Source: Ceratodon purpureus (lineage: Eukaryota; Streptophyta; Bryopsida; Pseudoditrichales; Ditrichaceae). From it: a stretch of 64,000 nucleotides of DNA. The position numbers were made by a program, and so were the translations under genes. Positions 46,417-58,580 of this stretch are shown in pieces (within the stretch, counting starts at the first letter, position 1; the number at the start of each line of letters is the position of its first letter). The notes under the pieces are model-generated. The model worked only from the letters and a program-made list of their open reading frames with translations. It was not told the DNA's origin and ran no database searches. Location of the stretch: NCBI GenBank assembly GCA_014871385.1, contig CM026426.1, positions 105,745,281-105,809,280 of the forward strand. Direction: 5' to 3'.

Positions 46417-47232
46417 CTAGCCTATGGTTTGAAATGGGGGAAAGAGAGGAGAAGTGAGGGAAATCGAGACCTGAAGTTGACTGAGTGAGTCGCTGTCAGG
46501 ATGAGGCGCGAGGAGACTGAAGCGCCGGTGGTCGGGGAAGTGAAGGAACAGCTGCCTGGAGCTCACAAAGGGCAGCGTATCCCTGGGCCGTCGCGGTGCT
46601 CGGCGTTGCAACTGTTGGGGCGCTCGAGGACTCCAAGCAGGGCCGACGTAGTGAGCTGTCGGTGCGGGCCTCGCCGTCTGCACAAGAATGTAGTGGTAGC
46701 GGAAGACTCCAGGCTCGGACAGTTGCGCTGGGCGTCGCAAAAGGTAGGGTTTGCGGAGAGAAACCAGGTGTTGGCAATGAAGCCGAGGGTCAGGGACAAA
46801 CTGACGGGCTGGGCGTCGGAGCAAACCCTAAGTCAATAATGACAGGTTGCTGAGATGGCGCTGGAGGTTTAGTGGGAGGCGACTGCGGATGATGGGGCAA
46901 TGGGCGGTTCGCCTGCAGCACTGGTCGGGTACCGTGTGAGCCTAAGGCACGCGGAATAGGTGTCAAGGGTAGGGCCTCGACAACGAGGCAAGAAACTGGA
47001 ACACAATCCAGAGTTAATGCGGGAGTGTCCATAGCTAGTGTCTTGGCGGGAGGGGTGGAAGGTCGATGGGGGGGAATAGCAGGTGTATCCTGTGAGCGAG
47101 CTCCGGACTCTTGGGCAGGCTGGTGAACTGGGAGGGAGAACGCTGGAGTGATAATGTCATCAGAGGGGGAAGGGGGCTGTTCAGTAAGAGCAGCCTCTTG
47201 GGAAACCTCAGTCGGACTCGTGGAGAATCCAC
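46417..47232 (-). pseudogene. Element 2 proline-rich linker region
   Basis: Overlapping frames on the minus strand read Pro/Ser/Arg-rich sequence. The 47032-46790 piece is in the same frame as the accessory ORF. It is probably the N-terminal linker of that ORF, broken by frameshifts. Confidence 0.4.
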
Positions 47233-47259
47233 ATGGCAGTTGCTTGGGCCCGATAGTGA

Positions 47260-50200
47260 CTAACTAGTCTTCAGAGTAAATGTGTACGGCTTAAGTTTGT
47301 TGATGTTGACCACAATCGGATTCGGCTCAAAGTATGCCTCCGTTACCAATAACACAGTGTTGTTGGGAAGTCGGTACTGCACCCGATAGGGCCCAAACCA
47401 GCGACACTTGAATTTCCTTGCATGTTCCTTCTCACCTTTCGGATACCAAAGGACATGGTCCCCCACTTGAAAATCCTTCTGTCTATAATGCTGCTGGCTC
47501 CACAGTGACCGACTCCACTATCGACTTCCCGACTGTTCCTGTGCCACTAGTCGATGACTGTCTAACTGCTCCAAGTCGGCTGTGCGGGCCTGTAAGACCC
47601 TAGTTGTCGTATAGTCAATGTCACCATCTGTCCTACGAGTAGGAACAGTATACTCCGTGGGCATGAGAGGGTGCAGGCCATAAACTAACTGGAAGGGAGT
47701 GTAACCAGTGGTGACCTTGAATGCTGTCCTGTAGGACACTAGGGCTGTAGGCAGATGCTCATCCCAGTCGGTGCGATTGTCATTGACCAACTTTGTCAAC
47801 AACCGACCCTGAACTTTGTTGGTCGACTCGGCCTGTCCATTACCTTGGGGGTAGTATGTGGTGGATGTCCGGTGCTGCAGAAGGAAATGCTGCACTAAAT
47901 ACTCAATCGCCTCGTTGATGAAATGGGTCCCTTGATCACTGACTAGGGTCAGAGGGCAACCATAACAGGTCAAAATCTGTTCGTACAGGAACTTGGCAGT
48001 CACAGCCGCCGTATTTGTGCGCAACGCCTTAGCCTCCACCCATTTCGTCGCATAGTCGGTGGTGACTAATATGTACCTGTTCCCTGTCCGAGCTGCTGCC
48101 GGCTTGATGGGGCCCACAAAGTCGAGGCCCCACTTTATGAATGGCTCTGCAGGTAGGCTGGTAACCAACTGGGCTAGCCCAGTGTTGGCTAACCCCCGGA
48201 CCCGCTGGCACTTATCGCAGGCTCTGCAGTACTCTGAGACGTCCTTGTGCAGGGTCGGCCACCAGTATCCAGCATCAAGAATCTTCCTGGATGTAATATC
48301 CTGGGAAAAATGGCCACCTGCACAGCCGTCGTGCATCTCCTTCATCACTATCTCCGCTTGTACAGGATCCAAAACCCTTCTTAGGACCAGGTCCTGGCCC
48401 TTCTTGTACAACACTCCCTCAACCAAAGTATACGGTAGGGCTCGCAGCAGTAACCTCCGCTTCTCATCCTTGGTCATAGTCGCAGTCGGCTCGCCAGTTC
48501 GCAGATAGTCGATGACGTCTTTCAGCCACTCCGGTTTGACGTAAAATAGCCCTGCGTCGCGAAGTTGATCTGGCACTCCTGTGGGTGGCTCTCCATTGGG
48601 AAGTCGGCTGAGTAAGTCGGCTGCGCCATGCGTCCGACCCGGCTTGTACACCACAGTGAAATCGTATTCCTGAAAAAGCAACAACCAACGTGCAATACGC
48701 CCCGACACTTGAGGCTTGTTAACCAAATGAACCAAGGCCATGTGATCGACATAAAAAACCAGCTTGTTACCCAACAGATAATGACGATATTTAGTCAAGG
48801 CATACATCATAGCTAATGCTTCCTTCTCTGTGGTTGTATAATTTCTCTCAGCAGAATTGAGCAGTCGGGATGCATAGGAGATTGGCTGGTCGCACTTCCC
48901 TGTCTGGTTTTGAGCCACCATAGCTCCAACAGCGATGTCATATGCGTCAGTGTGAACATGGAATTCCAAATCCCACCTAGGTGCAATCAGTATTGGTGCA
49001 TTGGTGTACCGGTCTTTGATCTCCACCCAGGCACCTTCACAGCGGTCAGTCCAGTCGAAATCCTCAGTTTTTCGCATCAGTCGGGTGATAGGCTCCATGA
49101 TGTGGGCATAGGACTTGATGTAGATGCGGTTGAACTGAGCAAATCCATTGAAAATCTGGATGTCGGCTGTGCGTCGGGGGCGTGGCATCTCCTGGACGAC
49201 CTGAATCTTCTTTGGGTCGGGCATTTTCCCTGCCTTGGAAACGACATGGCCGAGAAGTATACCTGAGGCCACCAGAAATGCGCACTTCTCAGGGTTTAAG
49301 CTGATGCCATACTCCCGACACTTCTCAAAACTCAGTCGCAGTTTGTGCAAATGGTCGAGGATGTCACTGTAAACTGTGAAGTCGTCAAGGAACAGCTTCA
49401 TGAAAATCCCTAGGTACTCCTTGAATGCCTTGTTCACAGCTCGTTGGTAAGTCGGGGTGCATTTGTCAGCCCAAATGGCATAACCAGCCAAACAAAAGCC
49501 CCCCATTGAGTGATGAAAGGTGTCTTGTGTCGGTCCTCCGGGGCGATGCTAATCTGGTAGTAACCCGACCGACCGTCCAGGAAAGTGTACAGCTCGTAAC
49601 CTGCTACAGCATCCAACACTTCCTCAGTAAAGGGCAGAGCGTAAGGGTCCTTTTTAGTGGCAGCATTTAGTTCTCCATAGTCAATGCAAATACGTAATTG
49701 ACCATTCTTTTTAGGCACAACAACAATGGGTGAGAGCCAAGTCGCCTCTTCGACTGGAACGATGAACCCTGCTGCCAGGAGTTTATCAATGTCTTGTTTG
49801 ACGATGCTGGCATAGTAAGGATTCATCCTGTATCTGGCCTGATGAATCGGGGGAACATCCTTCTCCAGCACAATCCGATGCTGCGCCACTGACGGAGGGA
49901 TCCCCTTCAGGTCCTTGTATGTCCATGCAAACACGTCGGTGTACTCTCGCAGTAAGTCTTCTGCTGCCTGTGCTAATGCTGGTTCCAGTTGTGTACTGAT
50001 CTTCACAATCTTCGGTTCCTCCTCAGTACCGACATTAATCTTCCTCAGCTGCTCTTCTTCAGTCAAGTTCCATCCTGCCACCTTCATCTGTCCCAACTTC
50101 TCCCGTACTGGTGTCTCATCGACCGGCATCTCTCCCTCTGAAAAGGTGTAAAAGTGGTCGGGGTAAGTAGCAGTGTGGGGGTCAGGAAGAGTTGGGGGCG

Positions 50201-50951
50201 CTAAGTCGGCTGTGTCCAAGTCGGCTTGTAAGTCGGCTGCGGCAAAATCGGCTTGGCGGTGGTCGGCTCGCTGTAAGTCGGCCTGGTCGGGTAAGGGCAC
50301 TCTTAAATTCTCAGGCAGGGTGATAGTCCCGACTGCGAATATGTCCTCCTCGGTCTGTAAAAAACGATCCTCCTCTTCATCAGTGAGGCCCTCAGCTAAG
50401 TTATAGCACACAAGCACCTCTGGCTGTTTGGGCAAGGGACCCGTCCTCTCATTGATAGAGATAGTCTTAACAGTACCATTGCCTCGAATAGTCACCTGCT
50501 TGTTCCCCCAGTCGTGGGTGACCTTTGCATCAATGAGCCAGGGTCGACCCAGCAACATGCTGTACGCTTCGTTGACCTCCTTGTTGCGAATGACAGTCAG
50601 GCTGATGTTGTACGGAATGCCGTGAATGTGAATACGGACATTCCGGATCAGGCCGACTGGTTCCACCACTGCCTGATCAACCATACGCAATCGGTAAGGC
50701 GCCGGAGATGGATCCTTAAGCCCGAGGCGGATCCTTTCTTCCTCTGTAATCAGGTTGACGTCAGAGCCTCCATCCAGCAGCACGTTCTCCAGCGTTGATT
50801 GCCCAACCTGCACAGAAATAACCGGAAGACCCCGATCAATATCCACTGCTCCAACAACGAGATTGGGATGTACCTGTGAGTCGGTGGAACGCAGCTTCGG
50901 TACTGTAGTCAACGTCGAGCGTGCAGTCGGCTGTAACATCTTCACGAGCAC
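47260..50951 (-). pseudogene. Element 2 protease-RT-RNaseH-integrase region
   Basis: Minus strand. Protease with LLDGGSDVNLI (about 50780), then a linker with AADLQADLDTADLA repeats, RT from YRMNPYYASIVK and KKNGQLRICIDYGELN to FLDDF, RNase H ([12 protein letters not shown]), HHCC (CAGGHF...CRACDKC) and integrase (GLDFVGP, SDQGTHF, GQAESTN). A one-base frameshift near 49455 splits RT between [10 protein letters not shown] and [11 protein letters not shown] stop at 47518 precedes the C-terminal DHVLWYPKGEKEHARKFKCR block, which ends at 47260. Domain order and FLDDF fit the Tat/Athila group. Confidence 0.9.
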
Positions 50952-51089
50952 AGGTGGCTGAGTCGAGTCGGCTGGTGTCTTGGGCGGACCCTAAAGTTGA
51001 GGAAAAACCTTACCCCTGACATATTCCGTAAGGTTGGGGGCCACCTCCAGAAATTTCCCTAAAGACACTGTGATTGGTGTCTGCAAGAT

Positions 51090-53958
51090 CTATCGACTGG
51101 CTGTTTTGGCCAATGCCTGCGGCTGTGAACTGATCGGCTGCTCCGTGGCTACCTCCAAGGGCTTCTTGGGTAGCTCATGTAGACAATCAGGGTCAGGAAA
51201 TCCGACCCAGTCTCCGTCTAGAACTGGCCCGTCAGGAGCATTGGTCTCCAAGTCGGCTGCATTGGTCTTCTGCAGTGCCTCTTCAGCCTGTCGGGCCAGC
51301 TCGTTTTCTCTGTTAATCTCCTCTGTGATAGCGATGAATTCCTTCCTAAGGCGCTCTTCCTTTTTCCAATCAGCTTGTGTTTTTGGCTGTCGAGGCTCAG
51401 GCTCCTTCACCTCCTTGTCCTCCAGAGGCAGTCCAGCTCGTACTCGAGCTGCTCTAGTCTATATCGTGGCCACCTCCGGGTCATCGATCTCCTTCAATTC
51501 CACACTGTTGACACCGACAGTGTTAGTACCTTGTTTTTCAGCGGCTAATAACTGCTGAAACTTCAAACGTAAATGACAATTACGCATCTGATGATCAGTT
51601 CCTAAGCAAAGGAAACAACCATCGATTCTGCTCGATCCTCCATTCTGGTACCCTCCTGGTCGGCTGGTGACAGGCCTCCCCGAGCTACTGGTCGGCTGTG
51701 TAGTCCACACTTCATGAACTCTGACGGTAGGCTTCCCTTCAGACCTGGGTAACCTGTTGTTGGGATTGGCCAGGTTGACAAAACAGTTGATGTCTTCATG
51801 CCCAAACTTCTTACAGCAAGTGCAAAACCGCCGGTTTACAGTCTCGACTCCCTCTGTCTGGGCTGAGGTAGCGGCTGCTCGACTGCTAGTCGACTCCGTC
51901 TTCTTAGCTTGAAAATACAGCTTCTTACCCAAGGCGTCGGTGCAGTTGGTCTCACAGCGTCGGGCTAACTCCTTCAACTCAGTCAGGGTGTTGGCTGTAG
52001 ACCCACTGGTGGTCACCTTCAGATAGTCAAGTAACCCTGCTCTGAAGTAGGTGAGTTTAAACCCTTCTCCCACATCAGTCTGCAGACACTTGACCAACTT
52101 CATAAACCGTTCGTAATAATCCTGAACCTTCTCTCCTTCACCCTGCTTGAATGTTCGCAGCGTCATATAGACCTGTTCATCAGAATCTTGCTCCCGATAA
52201 CGCAACTTGAACGCTTCCTTTGCCTCCTCCCAGGTGCAGTAAGGGTGATGATCCATCCAGTCATCAAACCAGCGCTGGGCTTTGTCGACCAGGGTCGTCC
52301 CAAACAGAGTAATGATTACTGTTTCATCAGTCTCACCATTAAACCAGGCACATTTGTCGAAATACCTGAGATGAGCGTCGGGGTCGTTTCCCTCCTTGTA
52401 GACCCTGTACGGTAACTGCTTCCTCTGCGCACTGACTAGCGATCGGGGTGGTGCTAAGGTGAAGTCGGTTGTGCGAACCGGGGGTATGCACGAGGGAGTG
52501 CTACCGATGGCGCTCGATAATGTACTGGAAAGTGAGAACCAGCTAGGGCAGTGTGTGATCCTCCGGGAATGGCGGCAGTACTGTAGCCGACCGAGGCGGC
52601 AAACGGTGGGACAACTGTAGACCGCTCCACGTGGGTAGCTACATGGATAGGATCAACAAAAGTCGGTTCTGCCATTCTTCTAGGATACCCGGCTGACTGG
52701 GTCGGCTGCGCAGATTGGTACACGTCACCGGTAAGATGATCCACGTATCCTGGGAGTCGATGTGCGGTCGAGGAAGTCACGGCCGGAAGTGGTCCAGGTA
52801 CAGTCTTATCTACCGTCACCTCTGGTGCTGAACTGAATAAATAGGGGGGTCGTGCAGCATTCCCCCCAGTCTGCGCCTGCTCTTGCCACCTTTGGTGCTC
52901 CTCCCACAGGTCCTGCAACGTGCTAGTTCCTGCTTCTCCCGTTCCAGCCGTTCTTGTTCCTTCTGCTGGGCAGCAAGCTCTTGGGCTGCCGACTGTTGTG
53001 CTGCCAGTTGCTGAGCTGCTAACTGTTGAGCTGCCTCCTGTAATCGTCAGTTGAACTCCACCTCCAGCGAAGTACGATGCTGCTCTGGCTGCCACTACGG
53101 CTCGGTATGCCAGTGATGCAACGACGCTACACCCGAAGGTGCAGTATGCTGCAAGGCTTCAAGCTGCTGGAGGTATTTGCCTGAGTCGGGTCGACTGTGA
53201 GTGTGTGTCGGGTGGTGCTGTCAGGCCCGTTCTCGTTTGGCTAACAGGTCGGCTCTGAATGCTTCAACTGCCTTCCGGTCCTCCTCTTCCTGCTCCCATT
53301 CTGACTGAAGCCTGAACTCATCCAGGAAGTGTACGTTCTTACCTAGGCCACCTTCTGTCGGGTGTACAAGACCCTGCTCCTGAGCTGATCGACTCTTCGT
53401 TTCCTCCAACTTCTGCTTCAGGTTCTGGAATGCAGCTGACAGTGTCTCTGGAGTTTTTGGCAGGCGCACTGGAGATACAGGTCGGCTGCGCAGTTGAGTC
53501 GGCTCGGTTTCCAAGTCGACTCTACCAGTGACTGTACTGGGCCACTGGGTCGGCTCTGCAAAAACTTCTTGCGTCTGTCGTCGCTCTTCACGGAAGGTGT
53601 TGTAGTCGTCTATAGCAGTAGAGAAGTCCCTCCTGAATGACGCCGTTCGCTTCATATCCTGGTACCTCCAGGGAACGCTAGTCGGGTCTGGCTGTCGACT
53701 CAGCCTATCCCCTTTTTCGAACTGTGTCTCTCCTCCAAATCTGCTCTCCCTCGTACTCCCATCGGATGATGACAGGTCGTTTTCCACGTCCATGTCGATA
53801 AGCTCCCCGACCTGTTTAGCCGCACTGCCCTGCGAACTAAGTCGGCCCTGTCCTTCTGCTGGAGTCGGCTCTGTTGTCCGCTCCTCCCGTTGCATGTAGC
53901 GTCTGTAGCGCTCCATAGCTTGTCTCTCTCTCAAGTCAGGCTGGTCACCGTCCTCCAT
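51090..53958 (-). pseudogene. Element 2 gag
   Basis: From ATG 53958 (MEDGDQPDLRERQAMERY) an acidic, Arg/Glu-rich N-terminal part, a Gln/Ala/Ser-rich linker, then the gag core (YCTWEEAKEAFKLRYREQ) and two CCHC knuckles (CTCCKKFGHEDINC at about 51835-51790 and CFLCLGTDHQMRNC at about 51620-51580). Frameshifts occur between 53221 and 53095 and between 52454 and 52256. A TAG at 51459 is absent from element 3. A TAG at 51090 (TASR-stop-ILQTPITV) is shared with element 3. Confidence 0.85.
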
Positions 53959-55080
53959 GGATGTGACTGCTGGACTGCACCAGCCGACTATGTTCCTCCC
54001 TGATGTCTGCAGGTACTGCTCTGCTTTTGGTCTGGTCAGCTCTGCTTGGCTTCCTCCAGGCTCCAGTCAGTCAGCTACCCTTTCTTTATACCTGCCAATT
54101 TAGCACTAACTGACCCCAGCAAGTCGGCTGTATAATCGGGTTAGTAACAACAAGCACTTTCCCAGCAAGTAGAAATGGATGACAGCAATTCACTGCATCA
54201 CTGTTTTAGCTACTTCTATCCCCTTTTTTGCACTGCACTGATCTTTAGAAGTTCAGTCCTGTGGTTGCAGCTGTGATTAATTCGGACAGAAATTCCCCTT
54301 CTGCCAAATATTCTCAGAAGCTGTTTTCAGTCAGATTGGACTCGTTCTGCCCCCTTAGGTACAGGTGCGAAGTCTTCAACTGACATCCCAAAACAAAGTC
54401 TCACAGTCGACTGAGGTCCCGAATCGAGATTCGCACAGTCGACCGAGGTCCCAAATCGAGGTCCACAATTCAAATTTCAAATTTCAAGATCCTAAATTTT
54501 CGGATCTGAGGTTTTGAATTTCAAAATGCTAGAATTATGGATTACTTACCTTTCACCCCTTGTACAGTTGGACTTCAGATCCGACGTACAGCCGCCCTAT
54601 CCCCTTTTTCGAGTGGTGAACAGCACTCTGTTCAAACGGGTCGACTGCCTGAACCTGGTCCTTCAATCTTCACAGCACCTGCGCCCACCAGCCTGCAACA
54701 GAACCGATCCGTTGCTACTGCTCCCTGGACACGTGCTGGACTGCATCTGTCGGTGTACCAGTGTTTCCTACCCCTGAAAACACCTGAAACTCTTTGCTTC
54801 ACTGTCCCCCTCTATTGCAACAGATCACCTCCCGATTGGTTCCTGGACCTCTGCCAGTGGCTGGGCAGCACCTGCCGACCCGATCTACCACTACAGTGAG
54901 TACATCTAACAAACCAGTGACTATTCAGCACCTCGGAATTTCAGTGACAGCATCTCAGCACCCCTCTAGACTCCGGACAGTAAGTGCTGCACCTCTGCAG
55001 ACCTGATTTCAGTACTTCAGGACCTCTAAAGTGTGTGGAACAGCCTACAACAAGCAGGAGATCACATGGTACGAACTAAA
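53959..55080 (-). other. Element 2 untranslated leader
   Basis: About 1.1 kb between PBS and gag without ORFs on the minus strand. It includes two copies of a polypurine-tract-like TATCCCCTTTTT (54217, 54598; plus-strand view). Confidence 0.6.
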
Positions 55081-55092
55081 GCATGGTCGCCA
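55081..55092 (-). promoter_or_regulatory. Element 2 primer-binding site
   Basis: Minus strand TGGCGACCATGC, next to the 5' LTR, identical to the first 12 bases of the element 1 site. Confidence 0.8.
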
Positions 55093-55093
55093 A

Positions 55094-55554
55094 TGGTAAA
55101 GGGAGGATTTACCAACTAAACCCTAGCCTTCACAATCCCATCAAAACCCAACAAAACCCAACTAATCTAAGTGCTCTAAACACTCATAGGTTGCTAGAAA
55201 TGTACTATACAAGTGCAAAAAGAGGTCAAAACTGCATAAAATGGGTCAAAACAGCCCCAAAACCATAGTATAGCAGTTCCTAACAGCTCTCAGACCTCTC
55301 TGACTCTACCTGCTCCAGTGTAGAATGATTACAGGAAACCCTAACCTTGCCTCTTAAACCTCCTGAACTGGCGGAAGTCATCTAGTCAGCAGGTGACAGA
55401 GTTCATCCAGTCGGCTGGTGACAGAGTTCATCCAAGTCGACTGGTGACAGAGTTCATCCAAGTCGACTGGATGACTATCTAAGGTAAGGATGAAAACTGA
55501 AAAGAGACTAAGGGAAACTAAGGAAAGGGGAGATTGGGGAATCTCCGGTTAACA
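55094..55554 (-). repeat. Element 2 5' LTR (461 bp)
   Basis: It matches the 3' LTR except for substitutions and about two extra copies of the 25-26 bp unit at 55376-55470. Confidence 0.93.
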
Positions 55555-55559
55555 CACGT

Positions 55560-55832
55560 ACACGAGGAAAACCAAGATATTCAAATCAATCCAGATTTGG
55601 GTATTAGATCGGAGGAGTTTGCAACCGCCGAGATTGTCGTAAGGATCAACTGCGGCAAAATGTGCATCGCATATTACGAAGGGGAAGAGCAACCACGCCA
55701 TTTTCAGAAGATCAGAGACCTTGGTTTAGTTTTTGATTCTTACCTTGGCAGAGTTTGCAAGAACGATTGCGGAACGATGGGTGGACTCGGACATCATATT
55801 AACCGATTCAGAGATGTACACAAGTGGCCTAC
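55560..55832 (+). pseudogene. Kinase pseudogene, 3' part
   Basis: The plus strand continues the kinase after the CACGT duplication: HEENQDIQINPDLGIRSEEF, then ATAEIVVRINCGKM and HHINRFRDVHKWPTD, until element 3 begins at 55833. The block is open and charged and looks like the C-lobe tail of the same family. A 5 bp duplication for element 3 cannot be checked because its other end is missing. Confidence 0.6.
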
Positions 55833-56291
55833 TGATAAAGGGAGGATTTACCAACTAAACCTTAGCCTTCAGAATCCCATCAAAACCCAACAAAACCCAA
55901 CTAAAGTAAGTACTTCAAACCCTCATAGAATGCTAAAAATGTAATATACAAGTGCAAAAAGAGGTCAAAACTGCATAAAATGGGTCAAAACAACCCAAAA
56001 ACATGGTATAGCAGCTTCTAACAGCTCTCAAGCCCCTCTAACTCTATCTGCTCTAGTGTAGAATAACCTCTCAAAACCCTAAACGTGCCTCTTAAACCCC
56101 CTAAAAACTAACAGAAATCATCCAGCCAACTGCGACAAAGTTCATCCAGTCGGTTGCAACAGAGTTCATCCAGTCGGCTGTAACAGAGTTCATCCGTAGG
56201 AATCGGATGACTGTCGGGAGACTTCCTGGATGGAACTGAGAAGGGACTGGATGGGGCTAAAGGGAGAGACCGGTTGGGTCTCGAGTTAACA
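55833..56291 (-). repeat. Element 3 3' LTR (459 bp)
   Basis: Starts TGATAAAGGGAGGATTTACC and ends GAGTTAACA. Clearly related to the element 2 LTR, with about three copies of the CATCCAGTCGGTTGCAACAG-type unit at 56117-56200. The next bases (TTTTCCCATTTTC) are a diverged PPT. Confidence 0.9.
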
Positions 56292-56675
56292 TTTTCCCAT
56301 TTTCTCGTAGTTCTGTCCTTAAAACGCAAGGGACAGTGGGAACAAGGGACAATGCCAAGGACCTAGAGTACACAAAACTGCCTACACCTAAAAAATGTTT
56401 GGCAAGAAAAACCATGCTAACAAGAAATCCAAAGCCAGAGATAGTCACTACTATGCTAAGGCTTGATAGACTGTCGGGCATTGATGAAGTTGGTGCTGCT
56501 CTAGCCCAATAGTCGCTCTGAAATTGGAGACAATTGGTTGCGTAGAAGTTGGCTATGCAACAGTCGGCTGTGCAAAAGTCGGCTGTGTAAAAGTCGGGTG
56601 AAGCCTCTTTAACTCATCATCCGTGAACCTCGGTGCAAAGTAGTGGTCATGTTTCATAATTTTAGTAAATCGACT

Positions 56676-57359
56676 CTACTGGCACGCATAGTCGGCTCTG
56701 TAAGCTTCCAAGGCTGACTCAAGATGGTGCTGCTGCGCCCCCACGTAGGCCTCAACTGCACTGCTCAAGTCCTGTGGTGCTAACTCCAAAATCGAATGTT
56801 GATTATCTATCATGAGCCCATTAGCTTGCTGAAGGCGAGCGATCAGGCCGTGCTCAAACTCCAAGTGGCAGACAGATGGCCTGAATTCTGTCATCTCTGC
56901 AACCTTGGCTGCTAATTTGGCTTTTGAAGTCAGCTGCTGAACTTGAGATCCGAGCTTCATAGCACAAAGTTTGGTTGGCTGGCGGATCCTCTCCGACTGC
57001 CTTGCTATAGTGCGTGTCTTGAAAAGGACATCTGCCATCACTCGGAGGTGTGTCATCGACACTTGAAACTTCTTGGAAGTGTCTGCAGAATCAGATGTAG
57101 TGCAGCTCTGATGATCACCCTGAGAGCCTCCTGAAGAAGGCTCTAACAGTTAGCTCTGCAAAGAAGTAGGCTCGCAAAAGCAGCCTAGGGAAATACCTCC
57201 CTCAAATGAAACTCCACTGTCAGGAACAGCGTGGACATGCTCTAGTGGATGGATTTCGTGGCTCTTCATCTCCTCATCTTCAGTTGGCCCTGTAAGTTGC
57301 TTCCTGGTTGTAGCTGAGACAAACTCTGGCAGGCGGTTCTGTCGGCCATGCTGAACCAA
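56676..57359 (-). pseudogene. Element 3 accessory-ORF coiled-coil fragment
   Basis: A frame of 228 codons with one TAA at 57150. The part LEFEHGLIARLQQANGLMID and the end ALEAYRADYACQ align with LELEATLSARLQQADSLFLE and TAYRADLDRQHR of element 2. The N-terminal globular part is missing. Confidence 0.75.
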
Positions 57360-57539
57360 CCGTCGACATTGTTGATTTATGTTAGAAGAGCCCTATAGTG
57401 AGTGTGAAGTCGGCCTTGCGGCAAAGATGTGCTCCCAAAATTCAATGGCATCATCTAACGCCTATACCAGTATTTGGTACTCCATCGAATGGGTTTGTAG
57501 AGCTTGTCCAAAACTGACTTGCCAAGAGTTGGTTGGTCC

Positions 57540-57735
57540 TGAGTTGACTCCCCTGAATTCTGCGCTTCCAGAGTCGGCTCGTCCAAAGTTGGTGTTGTTG
57601 AAGTCAGCTATATCAAAGTCGGCTCTGTCAAATTGGGCTCTGTTGAAGTCAACTGTGGCGACGTCAGCTCTAGTAAAGTAGGCCCTATTAAAGTCGGCTC
57701 TGTTAAAGTCCGCTCTACCAAAGTTGGCTTGTACC
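57540..57735. repeat. Tandem 18 bp-like repeat AAAGTCGGCTCTGTTA
   Basis: About ten imperfect copies of (A)AAGTCGGCTCTGTT/CC. On the minus strand they encode EPTLIGPTLLELT-type repeats. A similar but different AADLQADL array occurs at the same place in element 2 (50200-50295). Confidence 0.85.
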
Positions 57736-57746
57736 AGGTTCTTAAA

Positions 57747-58403
57747 CTATAAAGTATGGTAGTCTTTGTCTTTGTCCGTAAGTTCTTTGACAAAGTTGTA
57801 ACAAACCAGCACTTCAGGCAGCTTTGGTGATGGCCCCATTTCCTGGTTGATGGAAATGGTCCTGACTGCACCGAGCCCTCGAATGGTTACCAACTGGTTA
57901 CTCCAGTCATGAGTCACCCTAGCATCTACGAGCCAAGGTCGGCCCAGTAGCATGCTATAGGCCTGATTTACCTCCTTATTGCGAATAACACTGAGACTGA
58001 TGTTGTAAGGAATACCGAGAATATGGATTCTTACATTCCGAATTAATCCAACTGGCTCCACTATTGCCTGATCATCCATGCGGAGCCGATAAGGGGCTAG
58101 AGATGGGGCCTTCAAACCAAGGCGTATCTGCTCCCCTTCCGTAATCAAGTTGACTCCAAAGCTGCCATTGAGCAGTACGTTCTCCAAGGTCAAATTCTCC
58201 ACTTGTACAGAAATCACGGAAAGACATCGATCAATATCGGCAACTTCCACCATTACCGTAGGCTGTACTTGTGGGTCACTGGAGAAATTTGGTGAAATAT
58301 GATTGGCGGTCGGCTCTGCAAGGTCAGGCGGTGGAGGTGGCTCAACCAAGTCAACAAACGTAGTTGGCTTTGTAAGGTCAGCTGGTGGAGGCGGCTCGAC
58401 CAA
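57747..58403 (-). pseudogene. Element 3 protease with mutated active site
   Basis: Closely matches element 2 protease (VISVQV, IRNVRIHI, YSMLLGRPWL). The catalytic D-G/S-G reads LLNGSFGVNLI, so the active-site Asp is Asn. It ends shortly after TDKDKDYHTL. Confidence 0.85.
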
Positions 58404-58580
58404 GTCGACATATGCAGTCGGCTCTACAAGGTCAGCTAGTCAAGGCGGCTCGACCAAGTCTAGAGGCGCAGTCGGCTTGCTTGCACGGTCCAGGAACACT
58501 TGAGCCTTCAGGTACCGTGATAGGTAAGGAGCCATTGCCAGCAGTTCTGCTAACAACACTGTAATTGGTGTTCCCAGAAT

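Larger units (their letters stand above)
42938..55554 (-). mobile_element. Element 2: 12.6 kb Ty3/gypsy retrotransposon
   Basis: LTRs 42938-43347 and 55094-55554 with TG...CA ends, a PPT and PBS in the expected places, and a perfect 5 bp target duplication CACGT (42933-42937 and 55555-55559). Read on the minus strand it has gag, protease, RT-RNase H-integrase and a post-pol accessory ORF. It shares the PBS start TGGCGACCATGC and gene layout with element 1 but not its LTR, and lacks the pre-gag ORF. Many stops and frameshifts show it is old and inactive. It splits the kinase pseudogene. Confidence 0.95.

Noticed and set aside
46501..46853. Plus-strand ORFs opposite element 2
   Set aside because: They are shadows of a GC-rich proline-coding region on the minus strand.
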